The notes beneath the pieces are model-generated. The model worked only from the letters and a program-made list of their open reading frames with translations. It did no database searches and was not told the DNA's origin. A DNA stretch of 64,000 nt, taken from Bryobacterales bacterium (GTDB lineage Bacteria > Acidobacteriota > Terriglobia > Bryobacterales > UBA6623). The DNA is taken from NCBI GenBank assembly GCA_028819235.1, contig JAPPMC010000237.1, forward strand, positions 1 to 64,000, given 5' to 3'. Shown here one piece after another: positions 46,708 to 55,634 of the stretch (its first letter is position 1; every line of letters begins with the position of its first letter). A program made the translations under genes and the position numbers.

Positions 46708-47043
46708 CTAGTGGCCGGCGTCATCCATCATCAGGTCGAGTTCGCCGAAGCGGTGCCGGCGCCGATCCTCCAAGTAGCGAAACGCCAGAACCGGGGGATC
46801 TCCCGGTGCAAGCGTCCCCAGCGGCCGCAGGCGCTCCTGAGATGTCACACCAAGAAGCTCCAATCGACCTCCTGAGAGGATGGCCTGCAGAAGTCGCTCC
46901 TCTTCGGTTTGGCTGCCTGCGTCCGCTGCGGCGGCTGCAAATAGGGCGACGGCTAGGATCGCGCGCCTGATCGTCATAGGAGAGTTTCCAGTCTTACCCA
47001 TGTTGTCTCCTGTCCCTCGCGCCGACGGCCGAAGGCCGTGCAC
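46708..47043 (-). CDS. Small putative secreted protein
   Basis: Internal start MTIRRAILAVALFAAAAADAGSQTEEERLLQAILSGG (signal peptide); same strand, about 9 nt after the stop of 47053..48636. Confidence 0.5.
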   Translation of the reverse strand: MHGLRPSARGTGDNMGKTGNSPMTIRRAILAVALFAAAAADAGSQTEEERLLQAILSGGRLELLGVTSQERLRPLGTLAPGDPPVLAFRYLEDRRRHRFGELDLMMDDAGH

Positions 47044-47052
47044 GCTGCAGGC

Positions 47053-48636
47053 TCACAAGGCTTGCGATGGTTCCAGGCGAAGCCATGCGGCGCATGCGCT
47101 GAAGATCTCCTCGGGACGTTTAGACGCCCCATCCTGCCCGAGAGGAAAGTCCGGCGGTGCGATCGCCAGCAGCGCGTCCATGCCCGTGCCCACGAACAGG
47201 TACGCGGTGTTTCGTCGGTACTCGGCGTATTTCTCGCACTCCTGCCAGATGTACTGGTAGTAGACCTCCAGGTCCACGTAGGATCCGAGCATGTCGGATT
47301 GTGTCGGGATCGGGTTGGACTCGTCTTGGTCTGCGTAGATCAGCAGGCTGCTGAATGGCTTGACCTTGTTCCGGATGCCGAACGATGCCAGCAGCAGCGA
47401 CGGCCGTGCGCGCCGGATCGCTTGGAGTGTCGTCCATTCCACGAACGTGTTGTTGATCAGCAGCGTCCCGTTCCCGTTCAGCAGCACGGACTGCAGGAAT
47501 TCCCTCATGACGGGATCGCGCCCGGCCGCCCGGCGTAGCGCTCCCGGATCCATCTTCTGCAGCCGCTCCCCCAGTTGCCGTGGTCCCGGGATCCTCTGCT
47601 CCGTCACTAGGTCGTTGACCTGTCGCGTTAGCGCGCTACGTAGGTCCTCCATGCGTTCGAAGCTCAGCCCAGTCCAGCCGTCGAACGATCGCGCCAGGCG
47701 CAGGATCGGGTCAGACGCCTCTACGACCCAGGTGTTGAATCGGTCCTTGGATCGCTGCGAAGCGTGGAGGTCGAAGAGTGTGGTCCGACGCGCTCTCGCC
47801 GGTCCTCCCGTCAGCAGGAGCGGCAGGTAGTCCTCCAGCGGCAGCTGAGGGTCCAGCTGCAGTTGGACCAGCCGACCCTTCTCGCGGATGCGCGTCCACA
47901 TCCGGTCCGGGCCCATCGGAATCTCCGGGGGGGAGACCACGATCGCCATCCGCGGCGTGCCCGAGCGCACGAGTTCCGCGTCGAGGATCGGATCGACCTT
48001 GGCAAAGATCGCAGCGATTGCTGATCGCCATTCCGCGAGGTGGCGGTTGCGCTGCAGGAAATCGACGTGCTCGAGCGTGAACTTCGACCCTCTCCAGATG
48101 CCTCCCTCGATCCCCATCTTGGATTCGACCGCAACAAGCGGCGCGAACAGTTCCTCCACTGCCTTGGGGTCCGATCGGTCCAGCAGGCCGAACAGCCGTT
48201 CGAAGTAGCGCTGCTCAGCGGGGAATAGGCGCTGCCAGTCCTTGATACGGTCCAGCGTGTATACGGAGAACGTGACTGGCAGGCGGTCTGCAAGTCCGCC
48301 GTCGAGGATGCGCTGAATAGCCTGGCTTTGGCTCTGCAAACCCATTCGCCGCGCGCCTGCGAGCCCACGGTCGTCCCGTCCCCATGGTAGGCGTCGGGCT
48401 GTCCGGCGCGGGGGGCCGTCCCGCTGCACCGACCGCTGGCCGAGCCGGACTGCGGTCGCCAAGGCTCTCTGAGCGGGTGCGTGCCTCGAGCACGTCTGCG
48501 GCAGTAGATGATTCCCCCCGCAAGGCTCGGGTGCGCAAGCATCGGTTGCGCTCGTCCACATCGACCACACGGCCGCCGCCAGAGGCGTTGCGGTGAAGGT
48601 CGAAGCGCGCCGGATTGCGAGAATGGGGTCAGCCAT
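47053..48636 (-). CDS. Hypothetical protein (about 400-527 aa depending on start)
   Basis: Long ORF with protein-like composition: LPVTFSVYTLDRIKDWQRLFPAEQRYFERLFGLLDRSDPKAVEELFAPLVAVESKMGIEGGIWRGSKFTLEHVDFLQ...YVDLEVYYQYIWQECEKYAEYRRNTAYLFVGTGMDALLAIAPP. No domain assigned. Confidence 0.65.
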   Translation of the reverse strand: MADPILAIRRASTFTATPLAAAVWSMWTSATDACAPEPCGGNHLLPQTCSRHAPAQRALATAVRLGQRSVQRDGPPRRTARRLPWGRDDRGLAGARRMGLQSQSQAIQRILDGGLADRLPVTFSVYTLDRIKDWQRLFPAEQRYFERLFGLLDRSDPKAVEELFAPLVAVESKMGIEGGIWRGSKFTLEHVDFLQRNRHLAEWRSAIAAIFAKVDPILDAELVRSGTPRMAIVVSPPEIPMGPDRMWTRIREKGRLVQLQLDPQLPLEDYLPLLLTGGPARARRTTLFDLHASQRSKDRFNTWVVEASDPILRLARSFDGWTGLSFERMEDLRSALTRQVNDLVTEQRIPGPRQLGERLQKMDPGALRRAAGRDPVMREFLQSVLLNGNGTLLINNTFVEWTTLQAIRRARPSLLLASFGIRNKVKPFSSLLIYADQDESNPIPTQSDMLGSYVDLEVYYQYIWQECEKYAEYRRNTAYLFVGTGMDALLAIAPPDFPLGQDGASKRPEEIFSACAAWLRLEPSQAL

Positions 48637-48940
48637 GGTTCATGTGATCGCATCGATCCTCGTCAAGCCGGGATATTTGCAAGAGTACGTTTCTCTGTTC
48701 AAGCAGAACGTTCCGAAGGTCCTTGCAGAGCAGGGGTGCGTTCAGTACACGCCCTGTGTCGATGCCGACGCCGGCTGGCCGGTCCAATCGCTCGACCCGC
48801 GCCGCTTGACCGTTGTGGAGAGGTGGGAGAGCATGGACGCGCTGCAGGCGCATTCCCGCGCGCCGCACATGGTCGATTTCCGCAAGACTGTCGGCCATCT
48901 CGTGGAGTCGGTGAATCTGCGGGTGGTCAAAGAGGCTTGA
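48593..48940 (+). CDS. Antibiotic biosynthesis monooxygenase (ABM/YgiN-like)
   Basis: MVHVIASILVKPGYLQEYVSLFKQNVPKVLAEQGCVQYTPCVDAD...LTVVERWESMDALQAHSRAPHMVDFRKTVGHLV; true start probably internal (MVHVIAS). Confidence 0.82.
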   Translation: MKVEARRIARMGSAMVHVIASILVKPGYLQEYVSLFKQNVPKVLAEQGCVQYTPCVDADAGWPVQSLDPRRLTVVERWESMDALQAHSRAPHMVDFRKTVGHLVESVNLRVVKEA

Positions 48941-48962
48941 AGGCTGCCCAGCGGCGGGTCGA

Positions 48963-49643
48963 TCAGTCCGCTTCGTGGATCAGTCCGCGCCTGCGGGACT
49001 CGTCCTGGATGTCGGAGAGCAGTGACGTGGCGACGTACATCAGTGGCGTGTCGGCGGCGGCCACCAGCAGCTTGAACACGTAGCTTGCCGCGATCACGGC
49101 GCCGATCGCGGACCAAGACCAGACGCCGTAGAACAGGATTGTCACTACGGCGCACGTGTCGATGAGCTGGCTCAGCATCGTCGATGCGTTGTTGCGCAGC
49201 CACAGGTGACGCCCCCCAGTCAGCTTGCGCCAGAAGTGGTACAGGCGGACATCGATGAGCTGCGCCATGAGGTATGCCATCACGCTTGCGATGATGGCCC
49301 GTGTGCTCTGGCCAAAGACGGCCAAGAAGTGCTCCTGGGTGGCTTCATCCTGCAAATGAGAGACGGGCACGGCCTTGCCCACCTCCAGCAGAACCAGCAT
49401 GTACGCCATGACCGCCGCTCCCGTGATCACCATCGCGTCCGCCCTCTTCTTGCCGTACAATTCGCTGATCAGGTCCGTGCACAGGAACGTGATCGGGTAG
49501 GGCAGCACCCCTAGGCTGATGGTGGCCACACCGATGATCGGCAGGGGTACGTCGATGAACTTGAACACAAATGCGTTCGCCAGAACGAGGCTGGCCACGA
49601 AGAATCCCGCGAGAATGAGAAAGACTAAGTCGTAGCGCTTCAT
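48963..49643 (-). CDS. Queuosine precursor transporter (YhhQ/VUT family)
   Basis: MKRYDLVFLILAGFFVASLVLANAFVFKFIDVPL...GVLPYPITFLCTDLISELYGKKRADAMVITG...SVMAYLMAQLIDVRLYHFWRKLTGGRHLWLRNNASTMLSQLIDT. Start taken at the internal ATG; the listed 685-aa ORF upstream is antisense shadow. Confidence 0.88.
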   Translation of the reverse strand: MKRYDLVFLILAGFFVASLVLANAFVFKFIDVPLPIIGVATISLGVLPYPITFLCTDLISELYGKKRADAMVITGAAVMAYMLVLLEVGKAVPVSHLQDEATQEHFLAVFGQSTRAIIASVMAYLMAQLIDVRLYHFWRKLTGGRHLWLRNNASTMLSQLIDTCAVVTILFYGVWSWSAIGAVIAASYVFKLLVAAADTPLMYVATSLLSDIQDESRRRGLIHEAD

Positions 49644-49676
49644 GCGGCCGCCTTTGGCGATATTATCTAGAGTGCC

Positions 49677-51044
49677 ATGGTGCGCAGCGAAGGCCCGAAT
49701 CGGCGGCACGTGATCCGTTCGCTCGCGGGAGGTGGCCTGATTCTGCCAGGCTTGCTCTCCGAAATGCTGGCGGGCGAGGGCGCCGACCCCTTGGCGCCGA
49801 AGGCGCCCCATTTCGCCCCCAAGGCCAAGCACGTCATCTTCCTTTTCATGACCGGCGGGGTGTCGCATGTCGACACCTTCGACCCCAAGCCCTACTTGCG
49901 TGAGCACCACGACCAGCCCAAGGGCAAGCGCAGCGTCTACAAGGGTTCTGACTGGGAGTTCCAACGCTACGGCGAGTGCGGCACTGAGATCAGCGACCTC
50001 TTCCCGCACATCGGAGGGGTGGCCGACGAGATCGCCCTCGTCCGCTCGATGACCAACATCAACGGCGACCACTTCGGGGCCACCCTGGGAATCCACACAG
50101 GCTCCGCCACATTCAACCGTCCCAGCATCGGATCGTGGGTCAGCTACGGATTGGGCACGTTCAACCGGAACCTGCCTTCGTTCATGGTGGTCGCGCCAGA
50201 GATTCCCTACGCAGGAGGGCAAGTCTGGGGCTCGGACTTCCTCCCCGTCCTGCACCAAGGGACGCGAATCGTTCCGGGGGACCAGCCGATCGCCCACATG
50301 GGACGGCGCACGACGGCCCACCAGCAGCGCACGGAGCTCGACCTCCTGGAGTTCTTCAACCGGCAACATCTGCAAGGCCGTGAGGGGGACTCGAACCTTG
50401 AGGCGCGGATCAAGTCGTTCGAGACCGCCTTCGGCATGCAGGTTGAGGCGCCTGAGGCCTTCGACCTGTCGGGAGAATCTGACGCCACGCTCAGGATGTA
50501 CGGCCTGGAGCGGGGCAGCACCGATGGCTTCGCCTGGCAGTGCATCGTTGCGCGCCGGCTGATCGAGCGAGGCGTCCGTTTCGTGGAGCTCATCGACGGC
50601 GGGACCAGCATTGACCGCAACTGGGACACCCACGCCAAGATGGCCACCTACAACCGGCTGGCCAAGAATGTCGACCAGCCCACGGGCGCCCTCATTCGGG
50701 ATCTGAAGAGCCGAGGCCTGCTGGACGAGACGCTGGTGGTGTGGACAACCGAGTTCGGCCGGACGCCGACATGCCCCTCGCCGGGCACGGAAGGGCGCGG
50801 CCACCACGCAAGGGTCTACAGTTCGTGGCTGGCCGGAGGCGGCGTCAAGGGCGGTATCGTGCATGGTGCCAGCGACGAGATTGGGCATTCCATCGCCGAT
50901 GCTCCCGTCACTGTCCACGACTTCCAGGCCACGATCTTGGACCGCCTCGGGCTGGACCACGAGCGCCTGACCTACCGCCACGCCGGGCGGGACTTCCGCC
51001 TCACGGACGTGCACGGGCATGTCGTGAAGGAACTCTTGGCCTGA
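49677..51044 (+). CDS. DUF1501 domain-containing protein
   Basis: NRRHVIRSLAGGGLILPGLLSEML...KHVIFLFMTGGVSHVDTFDPKPYL...NRPSIGSWVSYGLGTFNRNLPSFMVV...RGHHARVYSSWLAGGGVKGGIVHGASDEIG. Confidence 0.92.
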   Translation: MVRSEGPNRRHVIRSLAGGGLILPGLLSEMLAGEGADPLAPKAPHFAPKAKHVIFLFMTGGVSHVDTFDPKPYLREHHDQPKGKRSVYKGSDWEFQRYGECGTEISDLFPHIGGVADEIALVRSMTNINGDHFGATLGIHTGSATFNRPSIGSWVSYGLGTFNRNLPSFMVVAPEIPYAGGQVWGSDFLPVLHQGTRIVPGDQPIAHMGRRTTAHQQRTELDLLEFFNRQHLQGREGDSNLEARIKSFETAFGMQVEAPEAFDLSGESDATLRMYGLERGSTDGFAWQCIVARRLIERGVRFVELIDGGTSIDRNWDTHAKMATYNRLAKNVDQPTGALIRDLKSRGLLDETLVVWTTEFGRTPTCPSPGTEGRGHHARVYSSWLAGGGVKGGIVHGASDEIGHSIADAPVTVHDFQATILDRLGLDHERLTYRHAGRDFRLTDVHGHVVKELLA

Positions 51045-51127
51045 TCGACGTTCCAGACCTCCCTAGCCCGCGGATCCCGGTGCAGTCGGAAGGCTGGGGA
51101 ACGCGATGCGTCCCTGAAACTCGGCCC

Positions 51128-52879
51128 ATGTCCTGCGTCAAGTCCCGCCAGTCCCCACGGGCCTTGCCGCTCCGCCTCGCAATCGCCGCCATCGCTGCGA
51201 CTGCCTCGCTGTCCGCAGCGCCCGCTGCCTACGAAGACATCGGCGAGCGCGTCGGGATCTCCGCTCCGGTCACATTCGGAGGCCGGAACGCCAGTGACTA
51301 CATATTGGAGACGACCGGCACCGGGGCGGCCATCTTCGACTTCGACCGGGACGGCGACAACGATGTACTGGTCGTGAACGGAACGACGTTCGAGCTTGAA
51401 CCCCTCGGGCGCAGCCCCGGATCGATGCTCTACGTAAACGACGGGAGCGGCCGCTTCGAGGAGGCCGCTGCGCGGCTCGGCCTGACCGCAAAGGGCTGGG
51501 GCCAGGGGGTGTGCGTCGGGGACTTTGACAATGACGGGTGGGAAGACCTGCTCCTGACGCGATACGGGAAGAACGTGCTCTATCGAAACACGCGAGGCGC
51601 TTTCGAGGACGCCAGCGGGGGCCTCGACCAGTCCGGCGACGGGCCGCGCTGGGGCACCGGCTGCTCGTTCTTGGACTACGACTCGGACGGATTGCTGGAT
51701 GTTTTCGTGGCGAACTACGTCGATTTCGATCCGGCGACCACACCGGCGCCTGGATCCAGCGGCGCGTGCGAGTGGAAGGGCGTGCCGGTCATGTGCGGCC
51801 CGCGCGGGCTGCCGATGGCCCGGAACGCGCTCTACCGCAACCGGGGGTTAGGGCGCTTCGAAGACGTCTCGCAACAGGCCGGAATCCTCGCCCCTGGGGG
51901 CCGCTACGCCCTCGGTGTAGCCGCCGCCGACTTCGATCTGGACGGGAACGTCGACGTCTACGTGGCCTGCGACATGACACCCAGCCTGCTGTACCGCAAC
52001 AACGGCGACGGCACATTCACGGAGATTGGGGCCGAAGCCGGCGTCGCCTACAGCGCTGACGGTCAGCTTCAGGCAGGCATGGGGATCGCGGTCGCAGACT
52101 ATGACGGCAACGGCTTCCTCGATGTGGCCAAGACCAACTTCTCGGGCGACCTCCCGTCCCTGTACGGCAACGAGGACGGAGTGTTCTACGAGGACTTGTC
52201 CCGCGACGCCGGCCTCGGAACTCGGCAGCTGCTGGGATGGGGCGCCCTGTTTGTGGACGCAGACGAGGACGGCTGGCCCGACCTCATGCTGGCCAACGGG
52301 CACGTTTACCCAGAGGTCGACGCGGCCCCGATCGGGGAGAGCTATCGGCAGCTGACGCTGCTGTACCGGAACCTCGGCAACGGTGCATTCGCCGACGTTA
52401 CCGACTCGTCCGGGCCCGCCCTGCAGCAACCTCGCCCGGCCCGGGGGCTCGCGGCCGGAGACCTGGACGGCGACGGCCACCCCGAGATCGTGGTGGTGAA
52501 CGTCAATGCCCCCCCTGCCGTACTCAAGAACCGAGCAAGGCCGGGCAACGCGGTCGTAGTCCGGCTGCGGGGACGGCAGTCAAACCGCAGCGGCATCGGC
52601 GCGCGCGTAGAGTTGACTGCCGGCGGGCGCACCGCGCTACAAGCGGTGATTTCCGGCGGCAGCTACCTCTCGCAGAACGACCTTGCGTTGCATTTTGGGC
52701 TCGGGAGCAGCGATTCGGTCGACGAGCTGCGCGTGGTGTGGCCCAGTGGTCTGGAGCAGAGCTGGACTGGGATGGCGGGCAACCAGCGCTATGTCTTGAC
52801 TGAAGGCACGGAACGCCCCGAGGCGAGAGCTCTGGTTGGCCGAGGCGCTCCGGATTTGCCCGGGGCCGCCCGGCCGTGA
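51128..52879 (+). CDS. CRTAC1/ASPIC-UnbV FG-GAP repeat protein (second copy)
   Basis: GAAIFDFDRDGDNDVLVVNG, GDFDNDGWEDLLLT, FLDYDSDGLLDVFVANYVDFD, SNRSGIGARVELTAGGRTALQAVISGGSYLSQNDLALHFGLG. ATG 51128 followed by signal peptide chosen over the ORF start 50741. Confidence 0.9.
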   Translation: MSCVKSRQSPRALPLRLAIAAIAATASLSAAPAAYEDIGERVGISAPVTFGGRNASDYILETTGTGAAIFDFDRDGDNDVLVVNGTTFELEPLGRSPGSMLYVNDGSGRFEEAAARLGLTAKGWGQGVCVGDFDNDGWEDLLLTRYGKNVLYRNTRGAFEDASGGLDQSGDGPRWGTGCSFLDYDSDGLLDVFVANYVDFDPATTPAPGSSGACEWKGVPVMCGPRGLPMARNALYRNRGLGRFEDVSQQAGILAPGGRYALGVAAADFDLDGNVDVYVACDMTPSLLYRNNGDGTFTEIGAEAGVAYSADGQLQAGMGIAVADYDGNGFLDVAKTNFSGDLPSLYGNEDGVFYEDLSRDAGLGTRQLLGWGALFVDADEDGWPDLMLANGHVYPEVDAAPIGESYRQLTLLYRNLGNGAFADVTDSSGPALQQPRPARGLAAGDLDGDGHPEIVVVNVNAPPAVLKNRARPGNAVVVRLRGRQSNRSGIGARVELTAGGRTALQAVISGGSYLSQNDLALHFGLGSSDSVDELRVVWPSGLEQSWTGMAGNQRYVLTEGTERPEARALVGRGAPDLPGAARP

Positions 52880-52889
52880 TGCCGCAAGT

Positions 52890-54233
52890 TCACTGGCTCC
52901 GACGCGGCCTTCGTATACGAGGGGCCGTCCCGGCTTCCCAAGCCCTATACGCCTTGAGCAGCTCTGCGGCCACCTGTGGGTGGGCTTTGGCCAAGTCGCG
53001 CTCCTCCGAAATGTCCGCTTCAAGATCGTAGAGCTCCGGTTCGCCCTTGTCCGCCAGCAGCTTCCACCGGCCCTGGCGAATCGCCCATCCGACTGGCGAT
53101 CCCTTGTCCACCCAGTTCCAGTGCAGGGCGCCGTGCAGCGGCGCCTCCAACGGGCGGCCTTGGGCGGCCGGGAGGAAGTCGCGGCTGTCGAGCGGCACTC
53201 CCTCGGGCACGTCCACTCCGGCGGCGGCCAAGATGGTTGCGAAGGCGTCGATCGAGATCACGGGCTCGTCCGAGACCAGGCCTGCTGGGATGCGCCTCGG
53301 CCAGCGGGCCAAGAACGGCACGCGGATGCCTCCCTCGAACACGCTGTGCTTGAAGCCGCGCAGCCGTCCGTTGTCCGCTGTCGTGCCTCGGGCGCCGCCG
53401 TTGTCGGAGAAGTACACGACAAGTGTGTCTTCGGCGAGTTCGAGGCGGTCGAGGGCGTCGAGAATCTGGCCCACGCCTTCGTCGAGGATCGTCAGCATCG
53501 CCAGATAGGTGTTCCTTCTCGGATCAGGCTCGCTGAAGCGGCGCACGTAGTCCGGCGGTGCCTGCAGCGGGTTGTGCACGGCGCTGTAGGGGATATAGGC
53601 GAAGAACGGCCGATTGCGGTGCCGCTCTATGAAACGCACCGCTTCGCGGGTGATGTTGCGGGTCAGGTAGCCGCTGTCCGCAACGGGCTCGGCGTCGCGG
53701 TAGATGGATGTCGCCTCATCGCTGATCGAGAGGTCGAAGTAGTCATGGCCCCCGTGTCCGAGGAAGCCGTAGAACGTGTCGAACCCGCGTCGCACCGGTC
53801 GGTGCTCGGGCGTGTAGCCGAGGTGCCACTTGCCGAACACTCCTGTCGCGAAGCCGGCGTCTTGGAGCAGGTTCGCAAGCGTCACCTCGTCCGTGGGGAG
53901 GCCGGCGCGTGAGTCGGACGCCTCGTAGAAGCCGAACCGCTGCTGGTAGCGGCCGGTCAGCAGGCCCGCCCGGGTGGGCGCGCACACCGGGCAGCTCGCG
54001 TACCCGTTCGTGAACCGCACTCCCTCGGCGGCCAGACGATCAATGTTCGGCGTCCGCGCCTCGTCGGCCCCGGGGTAACAGCTGATGTCCGCGTATCCCT
54101 GGTCGTCGGAGACGATCAGGACGGCGTTGGCCGCTCTGGCGGAGGTGGCAGCGCCGATGGCCAGGGCGGCGATCGCGGCTAGTGCCGGGCCCCTCAGGTG
54201 TGGCCGCATGCAGGTCATTGGCGTCCGCCTCAA
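52890..54233 (-). CDS. Sulfatase (Cys-type)
   Basis: NAVLIVSDDQGYADISCYP, CAPTRAGLLTGRYQQRFGFYE, GVFGKWHLGY, YFSDNGGARG; overlaps the PQQ gene end by 4 nt. Confidence 0.94.
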   Translation of the reverse strand: MRRTPMTCMRPHLRGPALAAIAALAIGAATSARAANAVLIVSDDQGYADISCYPGADEARTPNIDRLAAEGVRFTNGYASCPVCAPTRAGLLTGRYQQRFGFYEASDSRAGLPTDEVTLANLLQDAGFATGVFGKWHLGYTPEHRPVRRGFDTFYGFLGHGGHDYFDLSISDEATSIYRDAEPVADSGYLTRNITREAVRFIERHRNRPFFAYIPYSAVHNPLQAPPDYVRRFSEPDPRRNTYLAMLTILDEGVGQILDALDRLELAEDTLVVYFSDNGGARGTTADNGRLRGFKHSVFEGGIRVPFLARWPRRIPAGLVSDEPVISIDAFATILAAAGVDVPEGVPLDSRDFLPAAQGRPLEAPLHGALHWNWVDKGSPVGWAIRQGRWKLLADKGEPELYDLEADISEERDLAKAHPQVAAELLKAYRAWEAGTAPRIRRPRRSQ

Positions 54234-55549
54234 CCCTCACTGATGCAGAAGAGTTCGTCCTCGCTTCGCAGGTACATCTTGCCGTCCACCACGACGGGCG
54301 ATGCGATGAAGATCTCTTCCCCCATCTTGTTGACCGCCAGCACCTCGAACTCCTTGCCAAGCTTCAGGACGACGACATCCCCCTGCTCGGTTGCGATGTA
54401 GAGCTTCCCACCCGCCGCAACGGGCGATGCCTTCAGCGAATAAGACTCCGGAAGCCGCTGCTGATGGTAGTGCTTCTCCCCGGTCTCTGCGTCGAAAGCG
54501 CTGGCAATTGCACGGTCGGTGACCCAGTACAGGATGCCGTCGTGCAGCACTGGGGAGGCACTGTATGCGTTGGCCACTTGATTCGTCCATTTCACGAATC
54601 TGTCGTTGCCCGTCAGGTCACCCGTGCCGCCCAGCTGGACGGCCAGCAGGTTTGGGTTGCGGTATCCCGTCATTGCGATCACCATGTCGTTTCCGACGTC
54701 AATGACCGCAGGAATCGCGTTGGGGCCCAGCCCGCCTGCTTCCCAAATCAGCTCCCCGGTCTCGAGGTCGTAGGTGCGAAGTCTCTCCGAGCTGGTCACC
54801 AGCTGTTTGCGGCCGTCATGCTCGACCACCGCCGGCTGGGCCCAGCTGCTGCGCTCGTCTCGGGCGGCGCGCCAGAGTTCCTCCCCGGTTGCCTTGTCGA
54901 GCGCAACAACATAAGAGTCGCCCTCGTGGTCGTTCTGCAGGATCAGCTTGTCCTCGTGCAGGACGGGGGCGGCTCCCTCCCCGAAGGCATTGCGCATGTA
55001 CAGCGGCCCCAGATCCTTCTGCCAGAGCAGATTGCCGTCCATGTCGTAGGCGTAGAAGCCGCGGGACCCGAAACTGGCGATGAGGATCTCCCCATCTGTG
55101 ACGGGCGAGTTCGACGCGAAGCTGCCGTACCTGCGGTGGTAGCCCTCGTGCGGCTTCTTGCTGGTGGCCGTCTTGCGCCAGATCTCTTCGCCGGTGTCCT
55201 TGTCGAAGGCCATGACTAGGAAGTCGTACAGCGGAAGCGCGCCCGCCCCGTCGTCCTTCTCGGAGACCACGGCCGTGGTCAGGAACAGCTTCCCGCCCGA
55301 GATTACCGGCGTCGAGTGCCCTTTTCCGGGAATCGGTATGCGCCACGTCACATTCTCGGAATCCGAGAAGCGGAGGGCAGCGTCGCTCTCGGCCACGCCA
55401 TTGTTGTGCGGCCCGCGCCACTGCAGCCAGGCCTGCGCTGCGTCACCATCGGCCGAATGGGTCAGGACAGGCGCCAAGAGCGCGATAGAGCCCACTGCTA
55501 GGGCCGAGAGGAGGTGCGGGCATTTGGACTGTTGAGGGAGTTGTCTCAT
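54230..55549 (-). CDS. PQQ-binding-like beta-propeller repeat protein
   Basis: WLQWRGPHNNGVAESDAALRFSDSENVTWRIPIPGKGHSTPVISGGKLFLTTAV...YAYDMDGNLLWQKDLG...VVALDKATGEELWRAARDE. Confidence 0.92.
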   Translation of the reverse strand: MRQLPQQSKCPHLLSALAVGSIALLAPVLTHSADGDAAQAWLQWRGPHNNGVAESDAALRFSDSENVTWRIPIPGKGHSTPVISGGKLFLTTAVVSEKDDGAGALPLYDFLVMAFDKDTGEEIWRKTATSKKPHEGYHRRYGSFASNSPVTDGEILIASFGSRGFYAYDMDGNLLWQKDLGPLYMRNAFGEGAAPVLHEDKLILQNDHEGDSYVVALDKATGEELWRAARDERSSWAQPAVVEHDGRKQLVTSSERLRTYDLETGELIWEAGGLGPNAIPAVIDVGNDMVIAMTGYRNPNLLAVQLGGTGDLTGNDRFVKWTNQVANAYSASPVLHDGILYWVTDRAIASAFDAETGEKHYHQQRLPESYSLKASPVAAGGKLYIATEQGDVVVLKLGKEFEVLAVNKMGEEIFIASPVVVDGKMYLRSEDELFCISEG

Positions 55550-55634
55550 GGGTTTTCTGCCTTGGTCAGGGGGTCCCGGGCGGGTCGCCCGGGCCTTAGG
55601 TTAGCGGTCCGGGGCCGCATGGGCCCCAATATCG

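Noticed and set aside
48963-51020. 685-aa minus-strand ORF
   Set aside because: Only the C-terminal 226 aa (48963-49643) are a real protein (YhhQ-like); the rest is antisense to the convincing DUF1501 gene.
52836-55219. Plus-strand ORFs 52836-53912 (358 aa) and 54182-55219 (345 aa)
   Set aside because: Antisense to the sulfatase and PQQ genes.
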